Source: Ursus arctos (lineage: Eukaryota; Chordata; Mammalia; Carnivora; Ursidae). From it: DNA of 64,000 nucleotides. Made by a program: the position numbers and the translations under genes. The stretch is taken from the NCBI RefSeq assembly GCF_023065955.2, contig NW_026623078.1, positions 8,194,199-8,258,198 on the forward strand, read 5' to 3'. Positions 1 through 41,879 of the stretch are shown piece by piece. Numbering within the stretch: the stretch's first letter is position 1; the number at the start of each line of letters is the position of its first letter. A model generated the notes under the pieces. The model saw only the letters and a list, made by a program, of their open reading frames with translations. It ran no database searches and was not told where the DNA came from.

Positions 1-7708
<7,708 letters not shown>

Positions 7709-7810
7709 CACGCCCAAACCCGGCACGGCGCGTGCCCGCACCCTGTCCGTGTCCCGAAATGCCGCGGGGTACGGGGGCGGAGTTTCCAGGGCAGGGGCGG
7801 GGCTCGCGGT

Positions 7811-7819
7811 GGCGGGAAA
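7811..7819 (+). promoter_or_regulatory. E2F-like site, PRKDC-proximal
   Basis: GGCGGGAAA is the reverse complement of the consensus-like TTTCCCGCC. Confidence 0.55.
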
Positions 7820-7826
7820 CTTCCGG
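7819..7826 (-). promoter_or_regulatory. ETS/GABP-like site
   Basis: ACTTCCGG, which reads CCGGAAGT on the minus strand. It directly abuts the E2F-like site. Confidence 0.55.
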
Positions 7827-8216
7827 GGGACCCTGAAACGAGGGGTCTTCTCTGTAGGAGCGCCCCTTAGATGTAAGTTAAGATATCGGCAGGTCAATGA
7901 ATGTGTTCCATACGATACACTTGGCATGCATACATCGATGCTTAGAGAGAAACAGGAATCTAGAGGTTTGACCTCCGGAAATAGATGGGGAGGACGGTTG
8001 GTGAATTAGAGTTAACTAAATACCTAAGGCAGAAAAAAAAGACAAACTAGAGGCTTAGGTCAAGATCTACAAAGTTGTCCCTTGATAAAGAGTGAAAAAT
8101 GCATGTGTAATGTCTTTAGAAATGAAGATGCTTAAAGGATAAAGAATATTCTCCTTGGCCAACAATACAGTGTAGAGCAACCCCTCCCTGAACGGAGTCT
8201 GGCGGGACTCCCCAGG

Positions 8217-8228
8217 TTTCCCGCGAAA
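8217..8228. promoter_or_regulatory. Double E2F-like site
   Basis: TTTCCCGCGAAA is almost palindromic and contains an E2F core readable from both strands. It is about 435 bp upstream of the MCM4 start codon. Confidence 0.6.
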
Positions 8229-8386
8229 ACGCAGTCTAGCCGGGGGCCAGACCACCTAAACGGAGGGGAGGCACCGAGCGAGGCTTGAGTCTGCCTTACG
8301 TGGGGCGCCGAGGGAGACCGTTCAGTCCCCCTGTTGCTGCGCAGTGGCGCCTCCCGAAGGCGGAGCCATGCGAGGGCGCTGCTGTG

Positions 8387-8391
8387 ATTGG
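8387..8391 (-). promoter_or_regulatory. Inverted CCAAT box
   Basis: ATTGG within tgtgattggtgg, a typical NF-Y setting. It is about 40 bp before the E2F site next to the likely MCM4 transcription start. Confidence 0.55.
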
Positions 8392-8427
8392 TGGAGCACC
8401 GCCGAGGGCGTTGACGACGGAGCAGCT

Positions 8428-8436
8428 GGCGCGAAA
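8428..8436 (+). promoter_or_regulatory. MCM4: E2F site near the MCM4 transcription start
   Basis: GGCGCGAAA within ctggcgcgaaacc. Genes of the MCM family are established E2F targets, and this is the best-placed candidate. Confidence 0.65.
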
Positions 8437-8439
8437 CCT

Positions 8440-8569
8440 TGCTCTGCTAGTGCGGTGTAGGAGAACGATTCGTCTGGTGCGTCCGGCTACCCTGCGGGCG
8501 TCGGCGGCGAGCGAGCTTCCCGGGTAGCAGTGTGCGGGCAAGGGCGGCGCCGTGCGGAGCCCAGCGAGG
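8440..8569 (+). other. MCM4: Predicted MCM4 5'UTR exon 1 (borders uncertain)
   Basis: Coding exon 2 is preceded by a clear acceptor (cgcgcag, ending 8638), so a non-coding exon should lie upstream. The best donor I see is GTATCT at 8570, which would leave a very short 69-bp intron. The transcription start is guessed from the E2F and CCAAT positions. An mRNA is needed to fix both ends. Confidence 0.4.
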
Positions 8570-8652
8570 GTATCTGTGCGGTGGGGAGGGGGAAAGCTGG
8601 GGGCGGATACGGATGGAACCTGCCCCTTTCTCGCGCAGGTTCCACGAGCAAC

Positions 8653-31548
<22,896 letters not shown>

Positions 31549-32205
31549 AGCTCTAGTGAGCAGTGCCGTGGGTGTTGTACTGTGTGCATATGTGTACAGC
31601 ACAGGGGCCAATCAGCTGCCTCTGTTGCTGTCAGTGGAAATAGATTCTTAAAGTCATCATTTGGTTCCATAAAAATTTTCTAACCTGGGTTCAGTTTTCA
31701 CAGTAAAGTGTGTTTTCCACTTGTTTAACATTTTAAGTGAAAATACTGTGCCAATTTACAATTTACAGTAGAGGTTATTTTTTTTTAAGTGCCATTATTT
31801 TAGCACCAGGGCATTTAATCTGTATTGCCATATATATATATGTATCTATGTATGTATGTGTGTATGTGTCAGGATGTCAGGGGTTTTTTGGAGATTGCAG
31901 TCTGGGTCATGGGTTGTGGTTTTTGTGCTGGACTTTCTAAAGGCAGTCATCCATATGCTTGAAGTTTTTGTAATATGAGATAAAACCTAGCCAGGGTATA
32001 TCATTCAGTGTGAGATAATGAAGGACCAGAGCATTTCTCCCTCTTAAAACTCTCAAGTGTAATTCCTTCTAGAGGCTTGTTCTCATGCCTCCCATAAGAT
32101 TAAAAAAATGGGTGGTTGGAAATGATTAGGTTCTAGGTTAACTTCTATTTTATCCTAGTATGTAAACTTTTTCCTAAATAAATGATTGAATAAGTAATAC
32201 TTGGT
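31549..32205 (+). other. MCM4: MCM4 3'UTR
   Basis: From the stop to the predicted cleavage site. A short (TATG)/(TGTA) microsatellite lies at about 31830-31868. It contains no transposon, unlike the DNA that follows. Confidence 0.75.
32177..32182 (+). terminator. MCM4: MCM4 polyadenylation signal
   Basis: AATAAA, followed about 17 bp later by the GT-rich stretch cttggttgtctggt, the usual layout of a cleavage site near 32200. Confidence 0.75.
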
Positions 32206-32350
32206 TGTCTGGTATTATTTTTCATGAAGAGAAAAAGCTTTAATAAACACTATATTCATGGACATTCATGATGGTAGTAAGTACTTTAGAACGCACAAAA
32301 GAAGTTCACTATAATAAGTTCTAATTTATTTCAATCCTAGCAGGCACTAT

Positions 32351-32541
32351 CCTTTTTTTTTTTTTTAAGACGTTATTTATCAGAGAGAGAGCATAAGCAA
32401 GGGGGAGCAGCAGGCGGAGGGAGAAGCAGGTTCCCTACTGAGCAAGTAGCCCAATGTGGGACTGACTCAATCCCAGGACCCTGGAATCATGACGTGAGCC
32501 GAAGGCAGACACTTAACCAACTGAGCCACCCAGGAGTCCCA
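32351..32541 (-). mobile_element. SINEC-type SINE
   Basis: A near-perfect duplication TAGCAGGC(a/g)(c/t)TAT/ttat flanks it at 32338 and 32542. Confidence 0.9.
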
Positions 32542-32789
32542 TAGCAGGCGTTATTCTTATAAAACCACCATAGGCTGGAATTTTATACAGAAATAAGACT
32601 ATAATAAATAATCCCTGAAACTCTGAAGTTAGTGTATGAGTTAGCCCTTTTTTTTTATAAGTTTTTTATAATTTTATAATTTAGGATCAACATTCATTAA
32701 TCTAGTATCCATAGGAAATGATAGGACTAACTTAATGATTAAATAACATTAAATGTTAACATTGGAATGATATTTAGAGGCTTTTTTTC

Positions 32790-32982
32790 CCTAAGATTTT
32801 ATTTATTTATTTTAGAGCATATGCGAATGAGGGGGAGGGGTAGAGGGAGAGGCAGAGAATCTCAAGCAGACTCCACACTGAGTGCTGAGTCCGTCTTGGG
32901 GCTTAATCTCATGACCCCAAGATCATGACCTGAGCTGAAACTTAGAGTTGGACACTGAACTGACTGAGCCACCCAGGTGCCC
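32790..32982 (-). mobile_element. SINEC-type SINE
   Basis: Typical antisense copy with short flanking TTAGAG repeats. Confidence 0.87.
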
Positions 32983-34890
32983 TTAGAGTTAAATTTTCAT
33001 CAAACTCTTCTTTTCATCAGTCATCATTCTTATCTGTGCTGTTCTTGGCAGGTTTGCAAAATGCCTTGTATCTTGAAGGAGGCAGTAGTTAGGTTGTGGC
33101 TTCACCAAAGGATCCAGGCCAAACTGCCCACCAAGTGACTTTACTAGTAAAGTTTCCTCAGTGAAATCACTGTGTAGGACACCCTTTTGTATGTAATTGT
33201 CAGCCACTCTGTACGTTCAGTCTTTCCTTTTTATAGATGAAGGAAGCAAGAGGTCTCATCTCTTGCCTGAAGACCCAAAGCAAGAGATGAAGCTGGAATT
33301 AAAAGTCAAGTCTTCTGATTAAAATTTAACTATGTAAAGATGCCATGCTCTGGCTATAAGTCGGGTTTTTAACTGTTTGGTGCTTTTGGACACATTGCTT
33401 ACATTTCCAAAATCACATGAAGTTTCCTTGGTGCCTGTCACGTGATACATTCTTCATAAATGTTCAGTTGAGGAGAGAAGTTTCAGTCTGTTGAACTATG
33501 TTCTTGTGACCACATGTTATTCAGACTAGAAATAAGTTTTACTCACATCTCTTTGAGTTACTCAGAAATAACTGGTTCTTAGGCGGTGCTTGAGCTTGTC
33601 ACTGACAAGCTGTAAATAGCATACATCATCATTATCAAAATTACACATGTAGGGTTTTGTGAGGCAAAGTTACCTGAAAGTAATTGGAAACCATCCCATG
33701 GCCCCTGAGAATGAGCTCTCCTGACTTTTACCCTATATCACGTACTGAATAAGGTCACCAAAAAAATGAGTTCCTTGTACAAATACAAACTAATTAAAAA
33801 ACACTCCATTGCTGCCACTAGGTACTAGGTAGCTAGAGATCAAGGTGTCAAAAGTTCCGGAGCTGATCATACATTTCTGTAGAGTTGTTAAAATTGATAT
33901 AGGAAATAAAGACGGATTCTTTCTCCAAATTCTTAGCCTGCAGTAATGGCTAGGAAATTGGAAGCCATATTTGAAATTGAATATGCACTGATAGTTCCTG
34001 AAATTGCTTGGGAAATAATGTATACTCAAATAGTTCACTTAATTAAGATTTTTCTCCCTGAAGTTTATACATTAGTAATTTTTTCCTAAACGTTTAAATT
34101 CAATACCAAGATGGAAATTCTGTACAATGCAAATGAAATATATGTGTAGTTTGGTTTTAAGGGAATTTTAGTTGAATGAAAATAATGTGGCTGTCCTGTT
34201 GCTGGGTTGTTCCGTCATAGTGAACTTAACTTTATTTCAGTGAATTTCTTGTTCACATCTATGACTTGCCCAGTGGTCTGTAAGTAGCTGAAAGCAGAGA
34301 TGGTGATAACCTCAGTGCAGTGCCTGGTAATAGATGTGTGTTAACATATTTATAAAGAGAATTGCCTCCTATGAAGGGAGAGTGAGGATATAAAAATTAT
34401 CAGAGAAACTTCTTAAAATCAGTGAAATCTCAGGATGTGGAATGGAAGAATAAGAGGATGTGTTAAATTAGGGCTCCGCCCCCTGAATTCTGACAGATGC
34501 TCCCTGAGAGGTGTGCCTCATGACTCAGTTACAGTATCTCATATCCCTCAGGACTATGGGATAGGAAAGATGGAGAGCCACTACCTTTGTCTGAAGAGCA
34601 TGTCCCTATTTGTAGCAGGTGGTTTAAGAGAGCATAAGTGCAGGCTGCCAGGCTCACATCCCAGCTCATAGCTTACTGCCAACGTACAGTGCTTAGGACA
34701 CTGGTACAGTAAGTGCTCAGTACTATTAGTGTGAACAGAATAAGAAGAATGTGGGTTTTTCTTATGAGGACAGTACAGTTTCAGGTTAATTCCTATGAAT
34801 ATGTTTTTTCAAGAACACTACAGTATAATACACTCCACTTGAATTTTTTTTTCTCTGATTTTGACCCTGAGAGATAAACTTGCTAGTTAG
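32983..34890. other. Intergenic DNA downstream of MCM4, mostly unassigned
   Basis: A MIR-like tail piece lies at about 33210-33330. Inside it, TCATCTCTTGC and GCAAGAGATGA form an 11-bp inverted repeat (33259-33293). No other element or gene is recognised. Confidence 0.5.
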
Positions 34891-34904
34891 AATGGCTTTA
34901 TTTG

Positions 34905-35078
34905 GGGACACCTGGGTGGCTCAGTCGTTAAGCATCTGCCTTTGGCTCAGGTCATGATCCCAGGTCCTGGTGTCAAGTCCCACATCTGGCTCTCTGCTCA
35001 GCGGGGAACCTGCTTTTCCCTCTGCCTGCTGCTCCGCCTGCTTGTGCTCTCTCTCTGTCAAATAAAATCTTTTTTAAA
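34905..35078 (+). mobile_element. SINEC-type SINE
   Basis: The perfect 14-bp duplication AATGGCTTTATTTG is at 34891-34904 and 35079-35092. Confidence 0.93.
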
Positions 35079-35264
35079 AATGGCTTTATTTGATTTACAC
35101 AAATATGCACATGTTGTTCTCCTTCCAGTATCCCCCATAAATATAATCAATCCCATCCAAAGGAGTCCAAATTTAGCAAGAATAAAGAAACCAGCATTTA
35201 ATGACTTAGCAAACAGGTCAGGGCATATTTAAGAGAGCGCTGTTACTTATTAAATCTAATTTCT

Positions 35265-35460
35265 TGGGGCACCTGGGTGGCTCAGTCGTTAAGCATCTGC
35301 CTTCAGCTCAGGTCATGATCCCAGCGTTGTGGGATCGAGCCCCGCATCAAGCTCCCTGTTCAGTGAGAAGCCTGCTTCTCCCTCTCCCACTCCCCCTGCT
35401 TGTGTTCTCTCTCTCGCTGCCTCTCTCTCTCTGTCAAATAAATAAATAAAATCTTTTAAA
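35265..35460 (+). mobile_element. SINEC-type SINE
   Basis: Full head, body and AATAAATAAATAAA-type tail. Confidence 0.9.
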
Positions 35461-35514
35461 TCAATCAATCTAAGGTAATTTCTTAAAATACCTTTGCAAT
35501 TCAATTTTTAAAAC

Positions 35515-35677
35515 CTTTTTTTAAAGATTTTTTTTATTTTGGAGAGAGAGAGTGCAAGCGGGGGGAGGGGCAGAGGGAAAGGGAGAGAGGACATTTCAAG
35601 CAGACTCCATGCTGAGCAGGGAGCCCAAGCTGAAATCAAAAGTTGGACACTTAACTGACTAAGCCACCCAGGTGCCC
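35515..35677 (-). mobile_element. SINEC-type SINE, shortened
   Basis: The perfect 13-bp duplication CAATTTTTAAAAC is at 35502-35514 and 35678-35690. Confidence 0.9.
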
Positions 35678-35694
35678 CAATTTTTAAAACTTCT

Positions 35695-36470
35695 TGAAAT
35701 AAATTTCAGATTTACACAAAAGTTGTAAGAATAGTGAAAATAACTCCCATATATCCTTTACTCAAATTATTTTAGTGTTAACATTTTCTCAAATCTGCTT
35801 TCATCATTCTCTATAAATTTTTTTTAATCATTTGAGAGAAACTAACAGGATGCTCCTTTACTTCTAAAAACTTGCTAAAAACCATGTATATCCCAAAAAC
35901 AATGACATTGCCTTATATAACCACAGAACAATTTCATAACAATTTTTAAAATGAATCCTGTTACCTAATGTACAGATGTTCAAATTCCATCAATTGTCTC
36001 AATCATGTTTCTCACAGTAAAAGAAAAAAATCCCTATTTCTGTGACAGCATCTCAAGTTGCTTTTCATTCTCATGTCTAGTCTCCTTCAATCTGGAACAT
36101 TCCTAGGTTATTTCTCTTGACATTTTGAAAGAGTACAGGCCAGTTCTTGTTAAACTATCCCTCCGTTTGGGTTTGTCTGATGTCTTTATGATTAGATACT
36201 CAGTATCCATTTCGGTAGGAACCACTGAAGTTACGCTGAGACCAGTGCATTATATCAAGTAAGCCTGACACTTTACTGATAGGTTAAACTCAATCACTTG
36301 AGTAAGGTGGTGTCTGCCAGGTTTCTTCATTGTTATTTACTATTTTTTTTCCCCTACTAATTCTAAGTATCTTCTGGGGAGACAATCAGGGCTATGTAAA
36401 TATTGTTTCTCATTAAATTTTGTGAGAAATATGCACACATGATCCCATCCGCCCTTTACCCTTAAATACT
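35695..36470. repeat. Ancient mammal-wide L1 3' region (L1M-like)
   Basis: The wording (ttacacaaaagttgtaagaa, tctggaacattcctaggtta, aaggtggtgtctgccaggtt) matches a repeat I recall from other mammals as old L1-derived 3' sequence. A SINE splits it at 36487-36641 and it ends near 36760. Confidence 0.5.
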
Positions 36471-36486
36471 GGAATTGATCTTTTTA

Positions 36487-36641
36487 TTTCTTTAAAATTT
36501 TTTAGAGATTTTATTTATTTGAGAGAGCACAGAGGGAGAGGGAGAAGTAGACTCCCTGCTGAGCACAGAGCCCAACTAGGGGCTAATCCCAGGACCCTGA
36601 GACCATGAATTAGCCTCTTAACTGAGTTACCCAGGTGCCCC
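36487..36641 (-). mobile_element. SINEC-type SINE, shortened
   Basis: The perfect 17-bp duplication TGGAATTGATCTTTTTA is at 36470-36486 and 36642-36658. Confidence 0.93.
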
Positions 36642-36784
36642 TGGAATTGATCTTTTTAAAACAAATCACATTACCGTGATTTGGCAATGCCATACAAATT
36701 GGCATTATCTCATTTCCTAAACCCTTTCAAAGATTACCTATTCTAATTAAAATAAAATAGAAACTCCTAATCATTCATAATTTT

Positions 36785-38590
36785 TTAATTTATTTTTTAA
36801 TTTAAATTAATTAACATATAATGTATTATTAGTTTCAGAGGTAGAGTTCAGTGATTCATCAATCTCATACCCAGGGCTCATTACATCACGCACCCAGCTT
36901 GATGTTTATCACCCAGTAACCCCATCCCCCCAACCAGCAACCCTCAGTTCATTTCCTATGATTAATAGTCTCTTGTGGTTTGTCTCCCTCTCTGATTTTG
37001 TCTTATTTTATTTTTCTCTCCCTTCCCCTATGACCCTCTGTTTGGTTTCTTAAATTCCACATGAGTGAGATCATATGATAATTGTCTTTCTCTGACTGAC
37101 TTATTTCAGTTAGCATAATACACTCTAGTTCCATCCACATCATTGCAAATGGCAAGATTTCATTTTTTTTTTGATGGCTGAGTAGTATTCTATTGTATGT
37201 ATGTATATATCTTCTTTATCCATTCATCTGTCGATGGACATTTGGGCTCTTTCCAAAGTATGGCTATTATGGACACTGCTGCTATAAACATTGGGGTGCA
37301 CGTGCTCCTTCAAATCACTATGTTTGTGTCCTTTGGATAAATACATAGAAGTAAAATTTCTGGGTTGTAGTGTAGCTCTATTTTCAACTTTTTCAGGAAA
37401 CTCCATACTGTTTCGCAGTGGCTGCACCAGCTTGTATTCCCACCAACAATGTAAGAGGGTTCCCCTTTCTCTGCATCCTCACCAACATTTGTTGTTTGCT
37501 GACTTGTTCATTTTAGCCATTCTGACTCATGTGAGGTGGTATCTCATTGTGGTTTTGATTTGTATTTCCCTGATGCTGAGTGATGTGGAACATGTTTTCA
37601 TGTGTCTGTTGGCCATTTGGAGGTCTTCCTTGCAGAAATGTCTGTTCATGTCTTCTGCCCATTTCTTGACTGGATTATTTGTTCTTTTGGGTGTCGAATT
37701 TGATAAGTTCTTTATAGATTTGGATACTAGCCCTTTATCTGTTATGTCATTTGCAAATATCTTCTTCCATCCTGTCAGTTGTCTTTTGGTTTTGTCGTCT
37801 GTTTCCTTTGCTTTGCAAAAGCTTTTCATCTTGATGAAGTCCAAATACTTCTCTTTTGCCTTTGTTTCCCTTGCCTTTGGAGACATGTCTAGCAAGAAGT
37901 TGCTGTGGCCAAGGTTACTGGGGTTGCCTGTGTTCTCTTCTAGGATTTTGATGGATTCCTGTCTCACATTAGGTCTTTCATCCATTTTGAGTCTATGTTT
38001 GTGGTATGGTCCAAGAAAGTGGCCGAGTTTCATTCTTCTGCATGTGGCTGTCCAATTTTCCCAACACCATTTGTTGAAGACGTTGTCTTTTTTTCATTGG
38101 ATTTTCTTTCCTACTTTGTCAAAGATTATTGATCATAGAGTTGTGGGTCCATTTCTGGGTTCTCTATTCTGTTCCATTGATCTATGTGTCCGTTTTTGTG
38201 CCAGTACCATACTATCTTGATGGCCACAGCTTTGTAATATAGCTTGAAGTTCAGAATTCTAATGTCACCCAGTTTGATTTTCTTTTTGAACATTCCTCTG
38301 GCTATTCAGGGTCTTTTCTGGTTCCATACAAATTTTAGGATTATTTTTTCAAGCTCTGTGAAAAATGTTGGGATGGTATTGAATGTGTATATTGCTCTGG
38401 GTAGCATAGATATTTTAATAATATTAGTTCTTCCAATCTATGAGCATGGAACATTTTCCCATTTCTTTGTGTCTTCCACAATTTCTTTCATAAGTGTTCT
38501 GTAGTTTTCAGAGTACAGATCTTTCATCTCCTTGCTTAAGTTTATTCCTTGATATTTTATTATTTTTGGTGCAATTGAATTTTTCTTTTC
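36785..38590 (-). mobile_element. 5'-truncated L1 LINE
   Basis: 3'UTR wording at about 36800-37000 (gtagagttcagtgattcatc), then degenerate ORF2 C-terminal and mid-ORF2 blocks to about 38590. Encoded fragments such as [14 protein letters not shown] show L1 ORF2. It has multiple stops and is dead. I could not find a clear duplication. Confidence 0.85.
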
Positions 38591-38699
38591 TTAATACATA
38601 AATAGTAGCTGTGTTAGTCAGGGCTCTCTCTCTTTCTCCCTCTGTCTACATATAAAATTAACTGTCACAGTAGCATACTATATACACTTCTGTCCTTTG

Positions 38700-38975
38700 C
38701 TTTTTAAAAAGTTGGGATAAAATACACATAGCATAGAATGTACCATTTTAGCCATTTTTAAGTGTGCATTTCAGTGGCATTAATACCTTCACATTGTTGT
38801 GCACCATCACCACCATTCATCTCTGGAAGTCTTTTCATCTTACATAACTGAAACTCTACACCCTTTAATCAATAACTCCCCTCTTCTTGTCTGTCAGCCC
38901 CTAGTAATCACTATTCTACTTTGTCTCTATGAATTTGATATTCTAGGTACCTCATTAAGTGGAGTTATAAAGTAT
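38700..38975 (+). repeat. Ancient repeat, family shared with 41310-41700
   Basis: Wording taaaatacacatagcataga, cattttagccatttttaagtg and cattgttgtgcaccatcacc recurs in diverged form at 41310-41700. I recall it as an old mammalian repeat, probably L1M-derived. Confidence 0.5.
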
Positions 38976-39029
38976 TTGTCCATTTGAGATGGGCGTATTT
39001 CCTTTAAAACAATGCCCCTCTTTTTGGAT

Positions 39030-39715
39030 TCCCAGACCCAATTCCAACTTGTAGGTGGTGGTTTCCCCACACATACAACATGAAGCAATTCTTAGACACC
39101 AGTAGGATGTCTAAGAATTCAACTCAATTCTGACACTATCGACCCAGAGATAGTATTAGATTCCACAGGTTAAGGTTTCAGTCCTTAAGACTGCCCCCAC
39201 CCTCAACTTCAGATGCCAGTTGGAAACCCCAGGACGTTACCTATGTTTTTGACCAACTGGCTACAGATTGAAGGTTCTAATGACCTCCTCCTTAGGTTCT
39301 TTTAATTTGCTAGAATAGCTCACAGAATTTAGGAAAGTAATTATGTTTACCAGTTTATTAAAGGATATGATAAAGGATGTAAATCAACAGCCAGATGAAA
39401 AGATACATAAGGTGAGGTATGGGGAAATGGCACAGAGCTTGCATGCCTTCCCCAGGTACCACTCTTCCCAATCTCCACATGCACACATTCACATTGTTGT
39501 GAATTCTTATGGAGGTTTGAATTTTTATGGAGGTTTCATTGCACAGTCGTGATTGACTAAGTCATTGGTCATTGACTTATTTAATTAGATCTGTTTTTTT
39601 TCTCTCGTCAATCTGTCTTTTGTCCATTTAATTAATTACAGGGCCACAAATTAACCCAAGAGGAGAGGGAAATGTTTTTCCTCCCCTACAATTTCATACT
39701 GATACAAGCAATTCC
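39030..39715 (+). repeat. LTR-like repeat, copy 1
   Basis: Homologous by eye to 47640-48955. Shared markers: cttcagatgccagttg(g/c)aa, tttattataaagga-like tracts, tttttatg(g/a)aggtttcatt. Probably an old retroviral LTR, family not named. Confidence 0.5.
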
Positions 39716-39782
39716 AAAGTAACACCACAGATTTATTCTAGCTGTTCCTCTTCCATTCATTCTTTCCTTTTAATGAGGTAAT

Positions 39783-39975
39783 CTTTTTTTTAAGGATTTA
39801 TTTCTTTATTTGAGAGAGACACAGCATGCCTGTGCACACGTTGGGGGAGGGGCAGAGGGAGAGAATCTTCAAGCAAACTCTCTGCTGAATGCAGAGCCTG
39901 GCATGGGGCTTGATCTCAACCTGAGCCGAAACCAAGAGTCAGACACCTAACTGACTAAGCCACCCAACTGCCCCC
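39783..39975 (-). mobile_element. SINEC-type SINE
   Basis: The duplication TAATGAGG(T/C)AAT is at 39771-39782 and 39976-39987. Confidence 0.9.
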
Positions 39976-40199
39976 TAATGAGGCAATTTTAACTAGAAAA
40001 ATTAAACAGAAAATGGAAGTTAGGACTTAATTGCTTCTTCAGTCAACCAAAAAGCAGAAGTTAAAGAAGCAGTTGGTTACAATCTCTCCAGCCTTCTTAC
40101 AAATTATATGCAGGGAAAGTAAAGGAAAAAATGGTTCTATATCATTTTTAAATTCTTCCTCCACCTAAACCAAACCACTATTTATAGACATCATATGCA

Positions 40200-40430
40200 G
40201 AGGTTTAAAACTTAAGTCTTGGAGCCGGACAACCTATGTTTATTCTCTGGTTTGCCATTACTACGTGATCTTGGGCAAATTATTTAACTTCTCTGAGTTT
40301 TATATTTAGAAAAGTGATAATAATTATATGTCAATGTCTATAGTTGTTGTAAGGACTAAATGAAAAACCACATGTACATAATTAAGTAAAAGTGCCTGAC
40401 ACAGAAGAAGTGCTTGATTTGGGGGTAGCA
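40200..40430 (+). repeat. MIR element
   Basis: MIR core: acgtgatcttgggcaaatta, then ttctctgag and a 3' part ending agtgcctgacaca. Confidence 0.75.
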
Positions 40431-40494
40431 ATTATCATTCCATGTAAAAATGTATACTGTTTCCTTCTCAGCCTTTAAGCCTCATAAAAGCAAT

Positions 40495-40655
40495 GGATTA
40501 GAGGTCAGAGGGCCTGGATTCATGTTCCAGCTGGAACACTTAATCTCTCTAAGCTTCAGTGGCCTCCTCATTTGTCAAATTGGAATAAGGATACTTGTTC
40601 CAACCAGGTTACAAGGTGGTTAGAAGGTGCATATATACACTGAAAGGATTTTGTA
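40495..40655 (+). repeat. MIR element
   Basis: MIR wording with ggcctcctcatttgtcaaat and gaataaggatacttg. Confidence 0.65.
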
Positions 40656-40799
40656 AAGTAGTGTATTATAGGTATGGTAGAGCAAAATGGAAAAAAAAAA
40701 AGGTTCCATTTTTTTTTCACTCCTCCCACCCCCAATTAGCAGAGACATTTGGCATGAACAGAATCAACTTAGTTGTTAAAGTGAAACATTTATAGCTAG

Positions 40800-41305
40800 G
40801 GTACCTTTTGTGATTTAAATCAGACCCAGGAAAAGAAGTAAATGCTCTTTCACAAAGTGCCTTGAGAATTTCTGTTTGGAAAATTGCCTGGTCAATGACA
40901 TGTCAACAGAATGAAATGTCCTTTTCTAATAAGAGATTAGATTATGGTGTGCCAGAAAAACCCATAGTTTGCTTGACAAGGGGTGTTTTCTTCCTGAGTG
41001 TCCAAGTCGGGGATTTCAATCAAACACAGCTTTCTCTGAAGGGAAGACAGAGCTGGAATCAAGCACCCCTGTTCCCCCTCATTCCTGGGTAGGCTAATTC
41101 AGAGTGGCTCCATTGGCACCTGACAGAAGCCTGAATGGCAGGACCCAGCAAGGGCTCAAGGACTGGAGCCCCGGAGGAAGAGATGCAGTTTCCAGAGCAG
41201 TGGGAAGGGCAGGGGTTTGTGAAACGAGAAGCAGAAAGAATGTCAGAAAGACCTGTTCTTGGAGGGGACCAGTGAGCAATAGTTAGATTGTTTCAACCAC
41301 TGTCC
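40800..41305. other. Intergenic, unassigned
   Basis: Unique-looking sequence with no gene or repeat recognised. Confidence 0.45.
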
Positions 41306-41309
41306 CTCC

Positions 41310-41700
41310 TTTTTTTTTTTTAATTCATTAAGGTGAAATTCACATAATATAAAATTAACTATTTTAAAGTGAACAATTTAGTAGCATTTAGTATATTCAC
41401 AATGTTGTGAAATCACTACCTCTGTCCAGTTTCAAACCATATTCATCACCCCAAAAGTAAATCTCATGCCCCTGAAGCAGCCACATTCTATTCCCCCAGC
41501 ACCTGGCACCCACTAATTTGCTTTCTGTTCCTATAAATTCCTGTCTCCATGTATATTTCATATACATGGAGTCATCTAATATGTGACCTTTTGGGTCAGT
41601 TTTCTTTCATTTAGCATAACATTTTCAAGGTTCTTTCACTTGTATGTCATCAGTACTTTATCCCTTTTTATGGATGAATAATATGTCCCTCTTCTTTTGC
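41310..41700 (+). repeat. Ancient repeat, family shared with 38700-38975
   Basis: Wording aattcacataatataaaatt, ttcacaatgttgtgaaatca and atggagtcatctaata recalls the same old L1M-type repeat. Confidence 0.5.
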
Positions 41701-41879
41701 TTGCTCTTTTGATACTTAACTGGTCATTTAAAAAAGTTATTTCATTGACTTCCATTGCATTCTGGTCTGCATTTGATTCCAGAAGGATTAGTGAGACAAT
41801 AGGTATTTGGTCAAAAGAAGACCAACAACAGCAAAGAACTCTCCCAGTGTGAATAAGGATCTGAAAAGATCTTCTAAAC

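Larger units (their letters stand above)
7709..8652. promoter_or_regulatory. Bidirectional PRKDC-MCM4 promoter
   Basis: The two start codons are 944 bp apart on opposite strands. The gap holds GC boxes (7773-7780, 7793-7800), three E2F-like sites, an ETS site and an inverted CCAAT box. No TATA box is evident, which fits a housekeeping, cell-cycle-regulated pair. In other mammals these genes are known to be head-to-head neighbours. That these motifs are used here is inferred. Confidence 0.85.

Noticed and set aside
7709..7927. In-frame 73-codon extension upstream of the PRKDC ATG
   Set aside because: The frame is open only because the region is GC-rich promoter. The known protein begins at the ATG at 7708 and the extension shows no family similarity.
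32989..33207. 72-codon minus-strand ORF next to a SINE
   Set aside because: Short, no recognised similarity, and it begins in SINE sequence. Not enough to call a gene.
38590..38700. Possible duplication at the 5' end of the L1 at 36785-38590
   Set aside because: Only a loose match of short AT-rich words was seen on both sides; it is not convincing.
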